From: Actinostola sp. cb2023 | Taxonomy: Eukaryota > Cnidaria > Anthozoa > Actiniaria > Actinostolidae | DNA length: 64,000 nucleotides | NCBI GenBank assembly: GCA_033675265.1 | Contig: JAUJYZ010000956.1 | Location: 62,001 to 126,000, forward strand | Reading direction: 5' to 3' | In this document: positions 24,200 to 34,256 of the stretch, piece by piece | Position numbering within the stretch: position 1 is the stretch's first letter | Layout: each line of letters begins with the position of its first letter | Notes under the pieces: model-generated | What the model saw: the letters and a program-made list of their open reading frames with translations, nothing else | Database searches by the model: none | What the model was told of the DNA's origin: nothing | Program-made: the position numbers and the translations under genes

Positions 24200-25470
24200 G
24201 TTCGATTGACCTTATTCCGGAATAGGAATACTTGGAATAATACGGAATGTCCGTTCAATTCAGTCTGTTCCGATCCCGGAATAAGTGGAATATATTCCAA
24301 ACATTTCGATTGACTCCTAAAAGGTAGTTAAAACATTGGTCTTATTTTCACTCCACCAACTGGCATGCATGCCTGCTGATTATCGAAGTTTAAATTTTGA
24401 AAATCCATCAAAATCGAGCGGAGTTATGGGAAGCCAAAGTGATCCAGATTCGGCTATAAATTTCCGCGCGTTTGCCCCAATTCAAAATGGCGGCCGAAAG
24501 CGTGAAGTGGCTTATTTTAGACAGTGAAGTTCCTTGTTTTTTTTTAAGCTTGGTCAGTATGTGGATGTGATGTGCCCGGGGGTGGGGAATTTCTTACCTT
24601 TCGTTGCCCCCACCGTGGGGCATTTTAACACCTGGCTTGCCCCACCGTGGGGATTTCGCGATATTATTGGGAGGGGGGGGGGGGGGGGGGGGGGGGGGCA
24701 TTGCTGGAATTGACTGATGCATAAGTTACAACAGTCTAGTCAGAGAAAAACTGCTTAGAAAGGACTTAGAATGTGAAAGAGATATCAAGTAAATTGCACG
24801 GAGAAAAAAAAGACAGTAAAATAACACTAAAAGATCGAAGAAGCAATTAAAGCACAAAAATAAGGTCGAGTAACTGGAGAGGGGGAACACAATGTAACAT
24901 GAACACCGAAATATTCAGTCACAACTCTATTTGATAACCCTCAACCGTCCGGACCTTATGAATATTGTTTCGGTTTCATATTTATATAACGAAAATAGTA
25001 TTATTCTTATGCGTATGGGACCAATATTACTCAGACTTCGAGCATGCTCAGTGACGGAAACGATTTTAGTGCGTGAAGAGACTGTGAAAATAATTACACT
25101 GTGGTTTCTACTGATAAGAACTACTATGTACAATCTTGTAAACGTTGTTTTGGTTTTTCATTTTATACATTTACTTCTACTTTGACCAAAGATCATCACT
25201 GATCCGACGTACACAAGGCAGGATTGATGTACATGGTCGTTTGCGAATAGCAACATTTGTCGTCATAGTTTGTCGCTACAGTTTTGGAAGTCGCGTTGCG
25301 TGACAACAAAGGAACTAAGACGAAGTACAAGTATTCTATATGCCTTTCAAACTCTTCTCTGAGTATCGGATAATCTTTGAAAGCAGGAGCCCCGTCCATG
25401 CTCTATACTGGGTCTGTGTCACAGCGTTTTCACAAGTGTGGTTATTTTTAGAACAGTTTTTCCGCGAAAG
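24200..25470. other. Gene-free stretch with poly-G run
   Basis: No coding sequence recognised. A GGAATA-rich inverted patch (ATTCCGGAATAGGAATA, about 24210-24300) looks like a small repeat end. A CCCCACCGTGGGG repeat pair occurs at 24605-24655, and 26 uninterrupted G at 24673-24698. Confidence 0.5.
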
Positions 25471-25479
25471 AAGGTCAGT

Positions 25480-25566
25480 AGTAGAGGGCAAAGGAGAGAT
25501 CCAACGCAAGTCCAATTTTAAAATCCCGGTAGCCCCTCTTTGACCTTTTGAGATATGCCCTCTACT
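25480..25566. repeat. Short inverted repeat near the left edge of element 1
   Basis: AGTAGAGGGCA (25480-25490) and TGCCCTCTACT (25556-25566) are exact inverted copies 65 bases apart. AG...CT ends are a Polinton trait, so this may be a remnant of a terminal repeat, but no matching right end was found. Confidence 0.35.
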
Positions 25567-25727
25567 ATGGTGGGTGTCAAAAATAAGGGCGGAGATGATG
25601 CGTTGGGGGATAGTATTTGAGAAGATAAATCCTATGGGTATATGGGAGAGAAAGGTCTGGAGGAGCTTTCTGATTGGCTCGCGGCCGATTATACATTACA
25701 AAAAAGAAAGCGGCTGCGCTGAAAGGG

Positions 25728-28700
25728 TTTATGAGAACTTACAGAATAGAAGGAAAGGATAAAATGGACGCTAAAACATTTATTGATCGTGCTAAGGATA
25801 ATGTTGTTGATCTGCTAGACGAACAAGAAAAACCTCTTAAAATGAAACTTATATTGGAGGTTGAGTTTTATAAAAAGAAGTCTTTTACAATCCCATTCTT
25901 TCACTCGGAAATAGAGACGATTACAGACTCGACTTATGTTGGTAAAGTTTATGAAAAGATGCGAGGGGATATTTTAGAGAAGCTCGCCACATTTCAAAAT
26001 ATGGGTTCTGGGTGGATATTCAGAAGAGTTGTGGCTCTAGATATTAGCCTCGACAAATATATGCCTTTGAGAGGTAAATCATATATTGTCTTGCCGTTGA
26101 AGCTAAAGAAGAAAAATGCTATAATTAACGTAGAAAACAAAGATAACCAGTGCTTTAAATGGGCGGTTACAGTATCTATTTTCACGCCAGTTAGAGATAG
26201 AGAAAGAATATCAACAGTTCTGAAAGAGAATGCAAAAAAGCTAGATTGGAGCGGTCTTGAGTTTCCAGTGCAGCTGGATAAGATTTCAATCTTTGAAAAG
26301 AACAACCCTAAGTATGCCGTTAATGTTTACGGGTGGAAAGAAAGTGTCTATCCGTTGAGGATTAGTGATAATGAAGATAGAGAACAGGTAATCAATCTGT
26401 TGCTGATTTCAAATTCAACGGCCAATCATTATTGTTGGATAAAGAGTATGAGCAGATTGCTATCGGCACAAATTACAAATCACAATGGAAAGAGATATTT
26501 CTGTGAAAGATGCCTCAATTCATTTAAAACAGAGATTTCGCTGGATAAGCATTCAGAATACTGTGGGGCGCACAACTCGATTAAAATAACTTTGCCAAAG
26601 AAAGGCACCACAATTTCATTCAAGAATTACAACCATTGCATGAGAGTGCCTTTTGTAGTTTATGCTGATTTCGAATGCTTTACAGAAACTATTAACAATA
26701 GCAGCGAGCATGCAGAAGATAAAAGCTATACGGAAAAGTATCAGACGCATAGGCCGTCTGGATTTTGTTATGGGGTTAAATCTTTTGACGATTTGTTCGA
26801 GCCGAAGATTGTCAGATACACAGCAAAAGATGCGGATGAAGATATCGTCAAAGTTTTTTGTAGAACATTTAGAAAAAGATATTAGAAAACTTGCTGGGAT
26901 AAAAGCAAAAGATATTTTGATGACAGAAGAGAATAGGAAAGATTATGATAATGCAACTGACCGCTTCATTTGTAATCAAAAGTTGAAAGAAGATAAAGTT
27001 CGCGATCATGATCATTTGACAGGAAAGTATCGCGGAGCTGCTCATAATGTTTGTAATTTAAACTATAGAATTCCTAAACACATTCCAGTGATATTTCATA
27101 ATCTGGCTGGATACGATGCGCATTTGTTTATAAAAAGTTTAGGATTTTCAGAAGGTAAAATTGATTGTATTCCAAATAATGAAGAGAAATACATCTCATT
27201 CAAGAAGGAAATAGTTGTGGGTACTTGGGAGAAAGATGGTAAAACAATTTACATCAAACGAGAGCTTAGATTTATCAATAGTTTTAAGTTCATGTCATCG
27301 GGTCTGGATAAGCTAGTGGGAAATCTTAAAAAAGAACAGTTCAGAAACATGTCAAAGTTCTTTACAGGTGAAAAACTTGATTTGATGTTGAGAAAAGGAG
27401 TTTATCCTTATGATTATGTGAATAGTTTGTCAAAGTTAGATGAAACAGCTTTACCGCCAAAAGAAGAGTTCTTTTCCAAACTCAATAATACAGATATTTC
27501 AGAAGCCGATTACAAACACGCGCAGAAAGTATGGTCTGTTTTCAAAATGGAAACCGGCTATGAGAGATTATCACGATTTGTATCTTCTTTCTGATGTAAT
27601 TCTGTTGATGGATGCGTTTGAAGCCTTTAGAGATGTGTGCATGGAAAACTACAAGTTAGATCCGTGTTGGTATTATACAGCTCCGGGTTTGAGTTGGGAT
27701 GCTATGCTAAAGATGACAGAGATCAAACTCGAACTTCTAAATGATGTGGATATGCTTCTAATGGTTGAAAAAGGAATCAGAGGCGGAGTCAGTATGATTA
27801 CTAAACGGTATGCAAAGGCAAATAATAAGTACATGAAAGATTATAGAAAGGATGAGAAATCTATCTTTATTAAGTATCTTGACGCAAATAATCTCTATGG
27901 TTGGGCTATGTCAGAGCCACTTCCCACCGACGGTTTCAAATGGATGAGTAAAGATAAACTGCGTCATTGGCACCGATATCCGTGTATTTTAGAAGTAGAT
28001 TTGGAGTATCCAGAGAAGCTGCGTGATTTGCACGATGAATACCCATTAGCGCCAGGACATTTGACTTTGAACAAAGTTGAAAAGTTAGTTCCTACGACTA
28101 GAAATAGAAGAAAGTATATTGTGCATCATCAAACCTTGAAGCTGTATGAGAGTCTTGGAATGGAGATAACAAAAATACATAGAGGAATTACATTTAACGA
28201 ATCGGACTGGCTGAAAAAGTATATAAACTTGAACACTGAACTTAGAACAGCAGCAAAGAATGATTTTGAAAAGGATTTCTTCAAGCTGATGAACAACAGC
28301 GTGTTTGGTAAAACAATGGAAAATATTCGTAACAGGCAAGACATCAATGTACTTGTAACAACTGAGAAACAAGCTGCAAAGTTAATCTCGCAGCCGAACT
28401 ATTATCGTAGAACCATCTTTTCGGAACATCTCTGTGCTATTCATATGATAAAAACAGAATTGGTCTTTAACAAGCCAGTCTATTTGGGAATGGCTATTTT
28501 AGATCTGTCGAAAGCTCTCATGTATGATTTCCACTACAATTACTTCAAACCAAAATTCAGAAACACATCGGCGCTGCTGTTTACAGATACGGACTCGCTG
28601 ATGTATGAGATAGAGAGCGAAGATTTCTATAAAGATATTAAAGATGATATTGATTCTAGATTTGATACAAGTGCTTATCCAAAAGATCATCCAATTGGTA

Positions 28701-29043
28701 AATGGGCTAATAAGAAAGTAATAGGAATGATGAAAGATGAAACTGCCGCGGTCGGTGAAATAACTGAGTTCGTTGGTTTGAGAAGTAAACTGTACGCTTA
28801 CAAAATAGATGAAAAAGAGGAAAAGAAATGTAAGGGCATTAAGAAGTCTGTTGTAAAGAAAGATCTCGAATTTGATGATTATAAGAATTGTCTGTTCTCT
28901 GCAGTTAAAGTCATGCGAAAGATGAACGTGATTAGAAGTTATAGGCACCAGCTCTTTTCAGAAACAGTAAATAAAGTAGCTTTGTCAAGAGAAGATGACA
29001 AAAGGAATATTCTTGCAGATCAAATTCACACCCACTCTATCTG
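25728..29043 (+). pseudogene. Protein-primed-type family B DNA polymerase, two frameshifts (element 1)
   Basis: Replicative polymerase of the element. Frame 1 runs to 26885, frame 2 about 26850-27594, frame 3 about 27560-29043. In order: a C2H2-like finger (26502-26570), exonuclease I (YADFEC, ~26660), an endonuclease VII/HNH-like insert (VRDHDHLTG, ~26998), exonuclease II (GYDAHLF, ~27110), exonuclease III (YHDLYLLSD, ~27567), Pol A (DANNLYGW, ~27880), Pol B (NNSVFGKT, ~28288) and Pol C (TDTDSL, ~28587). The first frameshift is in a T6 run near 26852, the second near 27555. First in-frame Met is 25728 (25764 is an alternative); a TGA precedes the frame at 25671. It lacks the TATATATG start motif of its neighbours. 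Catalytic motifs are present but not on one frame. Confidence 0.85.
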
Positions 29044-29065
29044 AGGTTTCAATAAGCTAGAATAT

Positions 29066-29245
29066 ATGGAGAAAGTTTGTTGCGAGTACTGTCAGAGATC
29101 TTTTAAACCGCAAAGATTAATCTATTGCATAGTTAGTGGATATACTTACAGAATCTGTTCGGGTTGTAAAAAGGTATTCAACAGCAGAGAAGTACAGTTT
29201 CATCGCACGAAGGCTTATTCTGCGAGAAGATATTACAGGCGCTAG
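29066..29245 (+). CDS. Small two-CxxC zinc-binding protein (59 aa)
   Basis: ATG at 29066 lies in an AATATATGG motif like those before other element genes. It encodes 59 residues with CEYCQRSF and CSGCKKVF about 25 residues apart, followed by a basic tail (HRTK, SARRYYRR): a likely single zinc ribbon or treble-clef. The stop at 29243-29245 directly abuts the integrase stop (29246-29248) on the opposite strand. Function unknown; a regulatory or nucleic-acid-binding role is inferred only. Confidence 0.6.
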   Translation: MEKVCCEYCQRSFKPQRLIYCIVSGYTYRICSGCKKVFNSREVQFHRTKAYSARRYYRR

Positions 29246-30220
29246 TTATAAAACACTATCTGGCGGTAGCTGAGTGTCTTCAGGAACGACTTGTAATTCC
29301 TCTCGAACAAAAGAACGAACGTTTTGGAGTTGAAAGGAAATATAATACAGGCTGATCGGGCGATATCTGTATTCTAGTTATATCGTACATTTCCATAGAC
29401 CATATCGGATCAGTGGCAAATCTTTTTTCGCCGCCTTCCAATTCGCCAGGAGCATATAAATATCTAACTTTCACACCTGCCGGTAATCTTTTCTCTTTTA
29501 ATCCAACAGGTCTTTTATAATTAACCTCTTTCTGTTGATCCACTTTTTTAGCTTTATGGATTCGCTAGGTGTGTCTCCAGTAATTCTCTTTACTCCGCTT
29601 TTAATAGATTTTATGACGGCAGGTAATCTTTCCACCCATTCACGGGATCTACCATCTTCTAACATTTCTTGGGCATATTGATGGCTGAATAACTTTTCAG
29701 AAATAGTTCGATTAGCACGCTCAACTAATGATTGTGCTCTATGATTTCCAGCTTCTGATCTTTGTATTCTTTTCATAATCGATGTAACTTCGCCCTTAAA
29801 TTCAGTGCCAGGATCTACCATCATTGTTTCAGGCCATTGTAATTTTCTAGAATATATTTTATTAAAAGCTTTAGATACTTCTGTTGAGTACTTAGACGTC
29901 AAAGGTTCGGCGTCAACATATCTACTAGCTACATCAACTACTACTAGAGCATATTTGTAAGTCTTTCTTTTAACAGTATCATGCGGTAAAAATAAAAGAT
30001 CTGCTTGATGTATTTCATTTGGCTTTGAAATATCCCAATGCGGCCTAGGAATGTATTTCGGAGGCGGTAAATATATCTGCCACAGCGCTTGTTTTTCTAA
30101 CCAATTCTTTACACTATTTTTATCAGCTATATTTGCAGCATCTGCTAATTTATTGATAGCGTCATAACCTTTCCAATATCCAACAGCTGAATAGTATATT
30201 TTTGAAAGTTTCTTGTACAT
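29246..30220 (-). pseudogene. Retroviral-type (rve) integrase, two single-base frameshifts (element 1)
   Basis: Start at 30220, only 5 bases from the capsid gene start on the other strand. The main frame (30220-29498) has the N-terminal region and a DDE core: Asp in HQADLLF (~30000), Asp in MVDPGTEF (~29820), Glu in SLVERANR (~29720). After a T6 run near 29543 the frame shifts to a C-terminal domain (VRYLYAPGELEGG, then DPIWSMEMYDI) typical of Polinton integrases. A second shift near 29305 leads to a short tail ending at 29246. It would insert element ends into host DNA. The core is complete; only the C-terminal part is off frame. Confidence 0.85.
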
Positions 30221-30232
30221 TATATATGACTC
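30214..30232. promoter_or_regulatory. Divergent start-codon motif shared by integrase and capsid genes
   Basis: The two ATGs (30220 minus, 30226 plus) are separated by only TATAT. Read outwards the strands give TATATAATG and TTATATATG. There is no room for a separate upstream promoter unless it lies inside the opposite gene. Confidence 0.55.
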
Positions 30233-31469
30233 AATCTATTCCAGAAATATTAGATGTAAATCGAGAATACAAACAGCCTTATGGTTTGAAAGCTGAAAAA
30301 ACTGTTCATCGTGTGACTTTTAATCCATCTTCAGCCAATCCTGGAGAAACCCTTTATATCCACATTCCAAAGTTAACAGAAAATGTGGTGTATGTGCCTG
30401 GATCTATTGCACTGATCTTTAAATTAACTTTAGCTACTGCAGGACAAGCTAATAATACTGTAGTCAACAATTTGGCTAAAGTTCTTAAGTTTCATATGCG
30501 TGTGATGTATGGAGGTGAAACATTGCAAGACACACACAGAATAGATCTTTTTGAAACCTACCACGATTTGTTCATGAACAAACGTGATCGTGATAATAAG
30601 TTAAGAGAAGGCATTTCTTCAGAGAACATGCGCAAGTTAAGAACTTCTGCAGGTGATAAAGTCGCTTCTGATGCTAAAGAAGTATCTCTGGCTAATATTT
30701 ATGGCGACAAATACAGAATGCCTATCAACCACCCAATCTTAGACAATCATGGAGTATTTTATGCTAAAACTCTATCTAACAGTCTCAGCTTCGAGATTAC
30801 TTTACCTCAATCAAACGAAGTGGTCATTACACCAGATCTCACTAAAAGCTATAATTATGGTCTCACTAACATAGAATTAGAATATGAGTGTATTACTAGC
30901 GACTATTTGGCTAGAGAAGCCGCATCAGCCTATCAAATCGGTAAAGTATTTTATTATGAGAACATTCTCTTGCATAAGACTTTTACTATTGCTAAAGCCA
31001 CAGACAGCGTCATTAATGAACATATTAACATTCCACGGCGTTCTATGAGTGGTATTTTAATGCTGTTTACAGAAGCGTATGCAGCAGGTGCCAGAGACAG
31101 TGAAAAGTTTATATCGCCCTCGATTACACAAGTTAATGTCAATGTAGATGGTCTTCCTAACAAACTGTATTCGAAAGGGATGGTGCCTTTTGACTTTTGG
31201 GATGCTATTAGAGACCGCATGGGAGAAACAGATAATGTGACTGCTAAAGATTTCTATTCAGACAAGTTTGCTCTTTGGATCGACTTGAGAACTTGCCCTG
31301 ACAACGCTATTCATGGAAATGGATTGATGTTAAATAGCACTAAAGATGGAATTAATTAGAGATGAAGAGGAAAGTCAGCGGATCGGGAACTATTACATGC
31401 CATATCTTTGTCATTTCAGATGCTGTGATGGAAATTAAAAGCAGCAGTTTGAAGTCGATTCTGTATTAA
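30226..31469 (+). pseudogene. Double-jelly-roll-type major capsid protein, frameshift near the C-terminus (element 1)
   Basis: About 415 residues. The frame from 30226 stops at 31359; after a one-base shift next to ATTAATTAG (~31352) another frame gives a natural end (LEMKRK...SGSGTITCHIFV...) and stops at 31467-31469. Features fitting Polinton/adintovirus capsid proteins: N-terminal region with HRVTFNPSSANPG, beta-rich segments, GGETLQDT, LFMNKRDRDN, and a jelly-roll-like second half with RTCPDN. It would form the icosahedral shell. The stop overlaps the ATPase start motif. Assigned by gene neighbourhood and family-like motifs; no fold prediction was run. Confidence 0.75.
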
Positions 31470-31472
31470 TAT

Positions 31473-32090
31473 ATGGAAGAATTGAAAGATCAAACGCCTT
31501 TTCACAGTCTCATCATAGGACCCACTAATTGTGGTAAAACACAATATTTAATTAATATTCTTCGCGGGCCTTACAGACATGTCTTTGAATATATAATTCT
31601 GATCTGCCCCACTTATTCGAACAATAAGACCTATGAGGGATTTGGTAAAAATGACCCTAGGCTTATTGTTATTTCACCTGATGCTTCTAATGCTGATGAG
31701 ATTGATGAGATATTGTATTGTTGCAAAATAGTGTTCTCAGGTTATAACACGCTTATTGTTTTAGACGACTGCGCAGTTTCTAAAGATTTAAAACAGCGGT
31801 CTAATACATTTATTAATTTAGCTTTCTCAGGACGGCACGAAAAAATAAGTGTCTGGGTGTTGACCCAACAACTGACTTCTATTGCTAAACCGTATAGAGA
31901 GAATATTGCATGCGTTATTAGCTTCTACAGTCCAAGCAAGACTTCTAATCAGATTTTATTTGATGAATATGGCGGCGATTTAGACGCGGCAAATAAAAAA
32001 GAATTCATAGGCATATTGAAAAACAATAAATATGCCCATGTTTGTTTTTGTCTGAGATTTCCTTATTATCAATACGTTATATATAGATGA
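31473..32090 (+). CDS. Genome-packaging ATPase, A32/FtsK-HerA type (element 1)
   Basis: 205 residues in one intact frame. Walker A is GPTNCGKT near residue 16 and Walker B is LIVLDDCA near residue 95, followed by a sensor-like region (SGRHEKISVWVLTQQ) characteristic of poxvirus A32-like packaging ATPases. The role in family members is to pump DNA into the capsid, consistent with the capsid gene just upstream. Start in TTAATATATGG. The TGA stop overlaps the next gene's start (ATGA). Confidence 0.85.
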   Translation: MEELKDQTPFHSLIIGPTNCGKTQYLINILRGPYRHVFEYIILICPTYSNNKTYEGFGKNDPRLIVISPDASNADEIDEILYCCKIVFSGYNTLIVLDDCAVSKDLKQRSNTFINLAFSGRHEKISVWVLTQQLTSIAKPYRENIACVISFYSPSKTSNQILFDEYGGDLDAANKKEFIGILKNNKYAHVCFCLRFPYYQYVIYR

Positions 32091-32617
32091 CGTCAGTTCT
32101 TGATCAATATGCGGAGGAAGTTATAGCCATTGAAGAAGAAACAAAGAAGAAGAGAAAGAAGAAAACAACAACTGCAGCAGATGTAGATGTTGAAGAGAAA
32201 CGTGAGCAGCTTTGCATTCTATCTGTGCTTGACACGATTGACCAATATACAGGAATTAAGATGTCTTTAGGCGACGTAAAGAAGTTGTCTGCCAAGGATG
32301 TAGAGAAGTATTTTAACAGATATCAAACAGTTCTAGGGAATAAGATTACACAAAAAGGTTTAGTGAATTCTGCTCTTGAACTTGCTGTAGGAGTGGCTTC
32401 TTATGCTATTCCTATCGATAACAATAAAGAATTGTGCGAAGATTTGAAAGCGAATGAGATGTTAACACAAGAGCTTAATAATATCGCCGGCTACTTTCTA
32501 TTAAAAGGAGGTAGAATGGTGGCTCTGTCTAGCTGTTTGGTTCAAGTGGCTAAACATGTTAATTTTAAACCTGCCGCTGCAGAGATTACAGTATCGGAGG
32601 AAGAGGATAGGTTATAG
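32087..32617 (+). CDS. Unknown element protein with Lys-rich N-terminus (176 aa)
   Basis: Overlaps the ATPase stop by 4 bases; start preceded by TTATATATAG. Residues 1-45 are acidic then basic (KKKRKKK, nuclear-signal-like); the remainder is predicted mixed helix with a hydrophobic stretch around LALELAVGVASYAIP (approximate wording of residues 100-115). No recognised domain. Its position right after capsid and ATPase suggests a virion protein, but this is inference. Confidence 0.6.
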   Translation: MTSVLDQYAEEVIAIEEETKKKRKKKTTTAADVDVEEKREQLCILSVLDTIDQYTGIKMSLGDVKKLSAKDVEKYFNRYQTVLGNKITQKGLVNSALELAVGVASYAIPIDNNKELCEDLKANEMLTQELNNIAGYFLLKGGRMVALSSCLVQVAKHVNFKPAAAEITVSEEEDRL

Positions 32618-32621
32618 CGCT

Positions 32622-32690
32622 TTAGAATATTTATAATTTTAGCGCTATATAAATTTCAATTATTATTATTATTATTATTATTATTGAGCA
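32622..32690. repeat. AGCGCT hairpin and ATT tail-like sequence
   Basis: AGCGCT repeats 28 bases apart (about 32627 and 32654), followed by ATATAAATTTCAATT and nine ATT units. The GCGCTATATAAAT plus ATT pattern is the same as the CR1-like LINE tail at 24024, so a retroelement tail may have been inserted or captured between two viral-type genes. It could also serve as a 3'-end signal. Confidence 0.5.
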
Positions 32691-32712
32691 CTTGTAGCCC
32701 TTAACTATAAAC

Positions 32713-33513
32713 ATGTCATGCCAATCCTATTCAAACTCAGAACTTAATTTATCTATTTCTGCCTTTATTGATGATAAGCAGGAGGTATGGTTTAAAGGAA
32801 TAGATGCTGCTAATGCTTTAGAATATGCCAGAACAGATCAAGCAATACGTATGCATGTAGATGAAGAAGATAAAAAAAGCTGCCCCCTCAACTCAAGGGG
32901 GTATGTTAGACATGCTATTTTTATAAATGAATGCGGATTGTACTCTTTAATCTTCGGCTCTAAGTTGCCAGCAGCAAAGCAGTTTAAAAGATGGATATTT
33001 TCTATAGTTCTGCCCTCTATTAGAAAACACGGCACTTACAGCTGTAATAATACTATGCTGATGTTTAAGATACAAAATGAATATGACTTGCATACTAAAG
33101 TAGTCAGTTACATCAGGCGCTTTCAGCCTTCTTTATTAGTCGTTGCTGGCTTAGGTGAAAATCAAGACTCAGGCTCTAAAAGAATTCATTCTTACAGAAA
33201 AGGTTATACACGCGGCCAGCCTGATTTGATTATTAATAATTACCACAAGAAATATAATGGTCTTTGCATAGAATTTAAAACGCCCACAGATAAAGGCATT
33301 CTATCTGCAGATCAAAAGAAGCTGCTGGAGAAATACAAGGAAAATGGGTTTAAATGTATTGTGTCCAACGACTATGATTTCATTATCAGAGAGCTTAATA
33401 GCTATTGTGAAGATATTAGAGTGCTGTGCAAGTATTGTCGTAATAAGTTTAGATCCAATTATACTTTGGCCAACCACACTAGATACTTTCATAGAATTAG
33501 TATGTTGTCCTAA
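32713..33513 (+). CDS. BRO-N domain / VRR-like nuclease / C2H2 finger fusion protein
   Basis: 266 residues in one frame. Residues 1-110 match the BRO-N (Bro/KilA-like) DNA-binding domain of large DNA viruses (WFKGIDAANALEY, then LYSLIFGSKLPAAKQFKRWI, then LPSIRKHG). Residues 120-235 look like a restriction-type nuclease of the VRR-NUC/PD-(D/E)xK class: GQPDLII, then IEFKTP, then Gln/Lys residues. The end is a C2H2 finger (CKYCRNKF...H...H). A DNA-processing or regulatory protein is likely. Its stop overlaps the PCNA-like gene end by 17 bases. Upstream sequence CTATAAACATG only weakly fits the common start motif. Confidence 0.7.
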   Translation: MSCQSYSNSELNLSISAFIDDKQEVWFKGIDAANALEYARTDQAIRMHVDEEDKKSCPLNSRGYVRHAIFINECGLYSLIFGSKLPAAKQFKRWIFSIVLPSIRKHGTYSCNNTMLMFKIQNEYDLHTKVVSYIRRFQPSLLVVAGLGENQDSGSKRIHSYRKGYTRGQPDLIINNYHKKYNGLCIEFKTPTDKGILSADQKKLLEKYKENGFKCIVSNDYDFIIRELNSYCEDIRVLCKYCRNKFRSNYTLANHTRYFHRISMLS

Positions 33514-34219
33514 TTGTTATCTTTGTCGAATGAACGGATCTTTGGAGTTGGATCATATTTTTTGAGCAGCTAATAATGAGATCTTTGCACGCGGGAAAGT
33601 TAAGATTCCTCTTTATTAAATCAAGGCTGATAAGGAATTCTTGTGATTCTCCTTCGCTGTGCAGATTTATAGAAATAGGATCTTTGAAAGTCTCTTTACA
33701 AACGACTCGATGCATCTTGTTTGTTTCTAGCATGAGTTGCTTAGAAGTGGAAGTAACATAAACAGATCTTTCTATCTGGCCTTGATTGGAGAAGTTTTTC
33801 TTGAATGCTCTTTGAGGCATAGTCCAAGATAGAGGGAAACTTATTTTTTTCCATGTTGGAGTTTCTATTACAGGCTGGTAAATCATTTGCACTCGTATTG
33901 TTCTGCGCCCTTCAGGAAAGGTAAATAGAGCTTCTAGCAACAATTCTTCTTGAAGGAGAGTAATTTCTAACGTAGGGTCAGATTCTTTATCGATGTTAAA
34001 GGCTTCTATCATATCTTCCACATTCACTTTTATAGCAATGGCAGCGGCGGCGGATGCCTTTTCTATTTGCACTTCAGCTTTAAGAAAGTGGATAGATTCA
34101 ACATCTGCAGCATAAATCTTTATGAGTAGGTCTTCAAAACTCAAAATGACTTGGTGTGCTCTAAAAGCTTTCAAAAAAGATACTAGCGATTTTAAGTCTG
34201 CAGGGTAAGTTACGATCAT
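33497..34219 (-). CDS. PCNA-like sliding clamp (240 aa)
   Basis: Length and two-half pattern fit PCNA: the first half has VILSFEDLLIKIYAAD and HFLKAEVQIEK then a helix (VNVEDMIEAFNI) with ITL; the second half opens with ISFPLSWTMP, the place where PCNA has its inter-half segment, followed by EFLISLDLIKRNLNF and a final strand DLIISCSKN. It would tether the polymerase to DNA. The family is standard in NCLDVs and cells but not in classical Polintons. The start is in TAATATATG, mirroring the VLTF3-like gene 31 bases away. Weak sequence identity makes this a structural-pattern call. Confidence 0.65.
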   Translation of the reverse strand: MIVTYPADLKSLVSFLKAFRAHQVILSFEDLLIKIYAADVESIHFLKAEVQIEKASAAAAIAIKVNVEDMIEAFNIDKESDPTLEITLLQEELLLEALFTFPEGRRTIRVQMIYQPVIETPTWKKISFPLSWTMPQRAFKKNFSNQGQIERSVYVTSTSKQLMLETNKMHRVVCKETFKDPISINLHSEGESQEFLISLDLIKRNLNFPACKDLIISCSKNMIQLQRSVHSTKITIRTTY

Positions 34220-34256
34220 ATATTAGGCGTTTTATGTGCTCAATTAATATATGGAG
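34214..34256. promoter_or_regulatory. Divergent TAATATATG start motifs (PCNA-like / VLTF3-like)
   Basis: The minus-strand gene starts at 34219 and the plus-strand gene at 34251. Each ATG is the end of an identical TAATATATG. With 31 bases between starts, both motifs must be start-proximal elements. Confidence 0.6.

Noticed and set aside
26970..27080. Homing endonuclease or intein in the polymerase
   Set aside because: The insert is short, in the same place in both polymerases, and has no intein splice motifs.
33497..34219. Penton/minor capsid protein
   Set aside because: Length would suit, but the two-half pattern and the central PLSWTMP segment fit a sliding clamp better; no jelly-roll signature seen.
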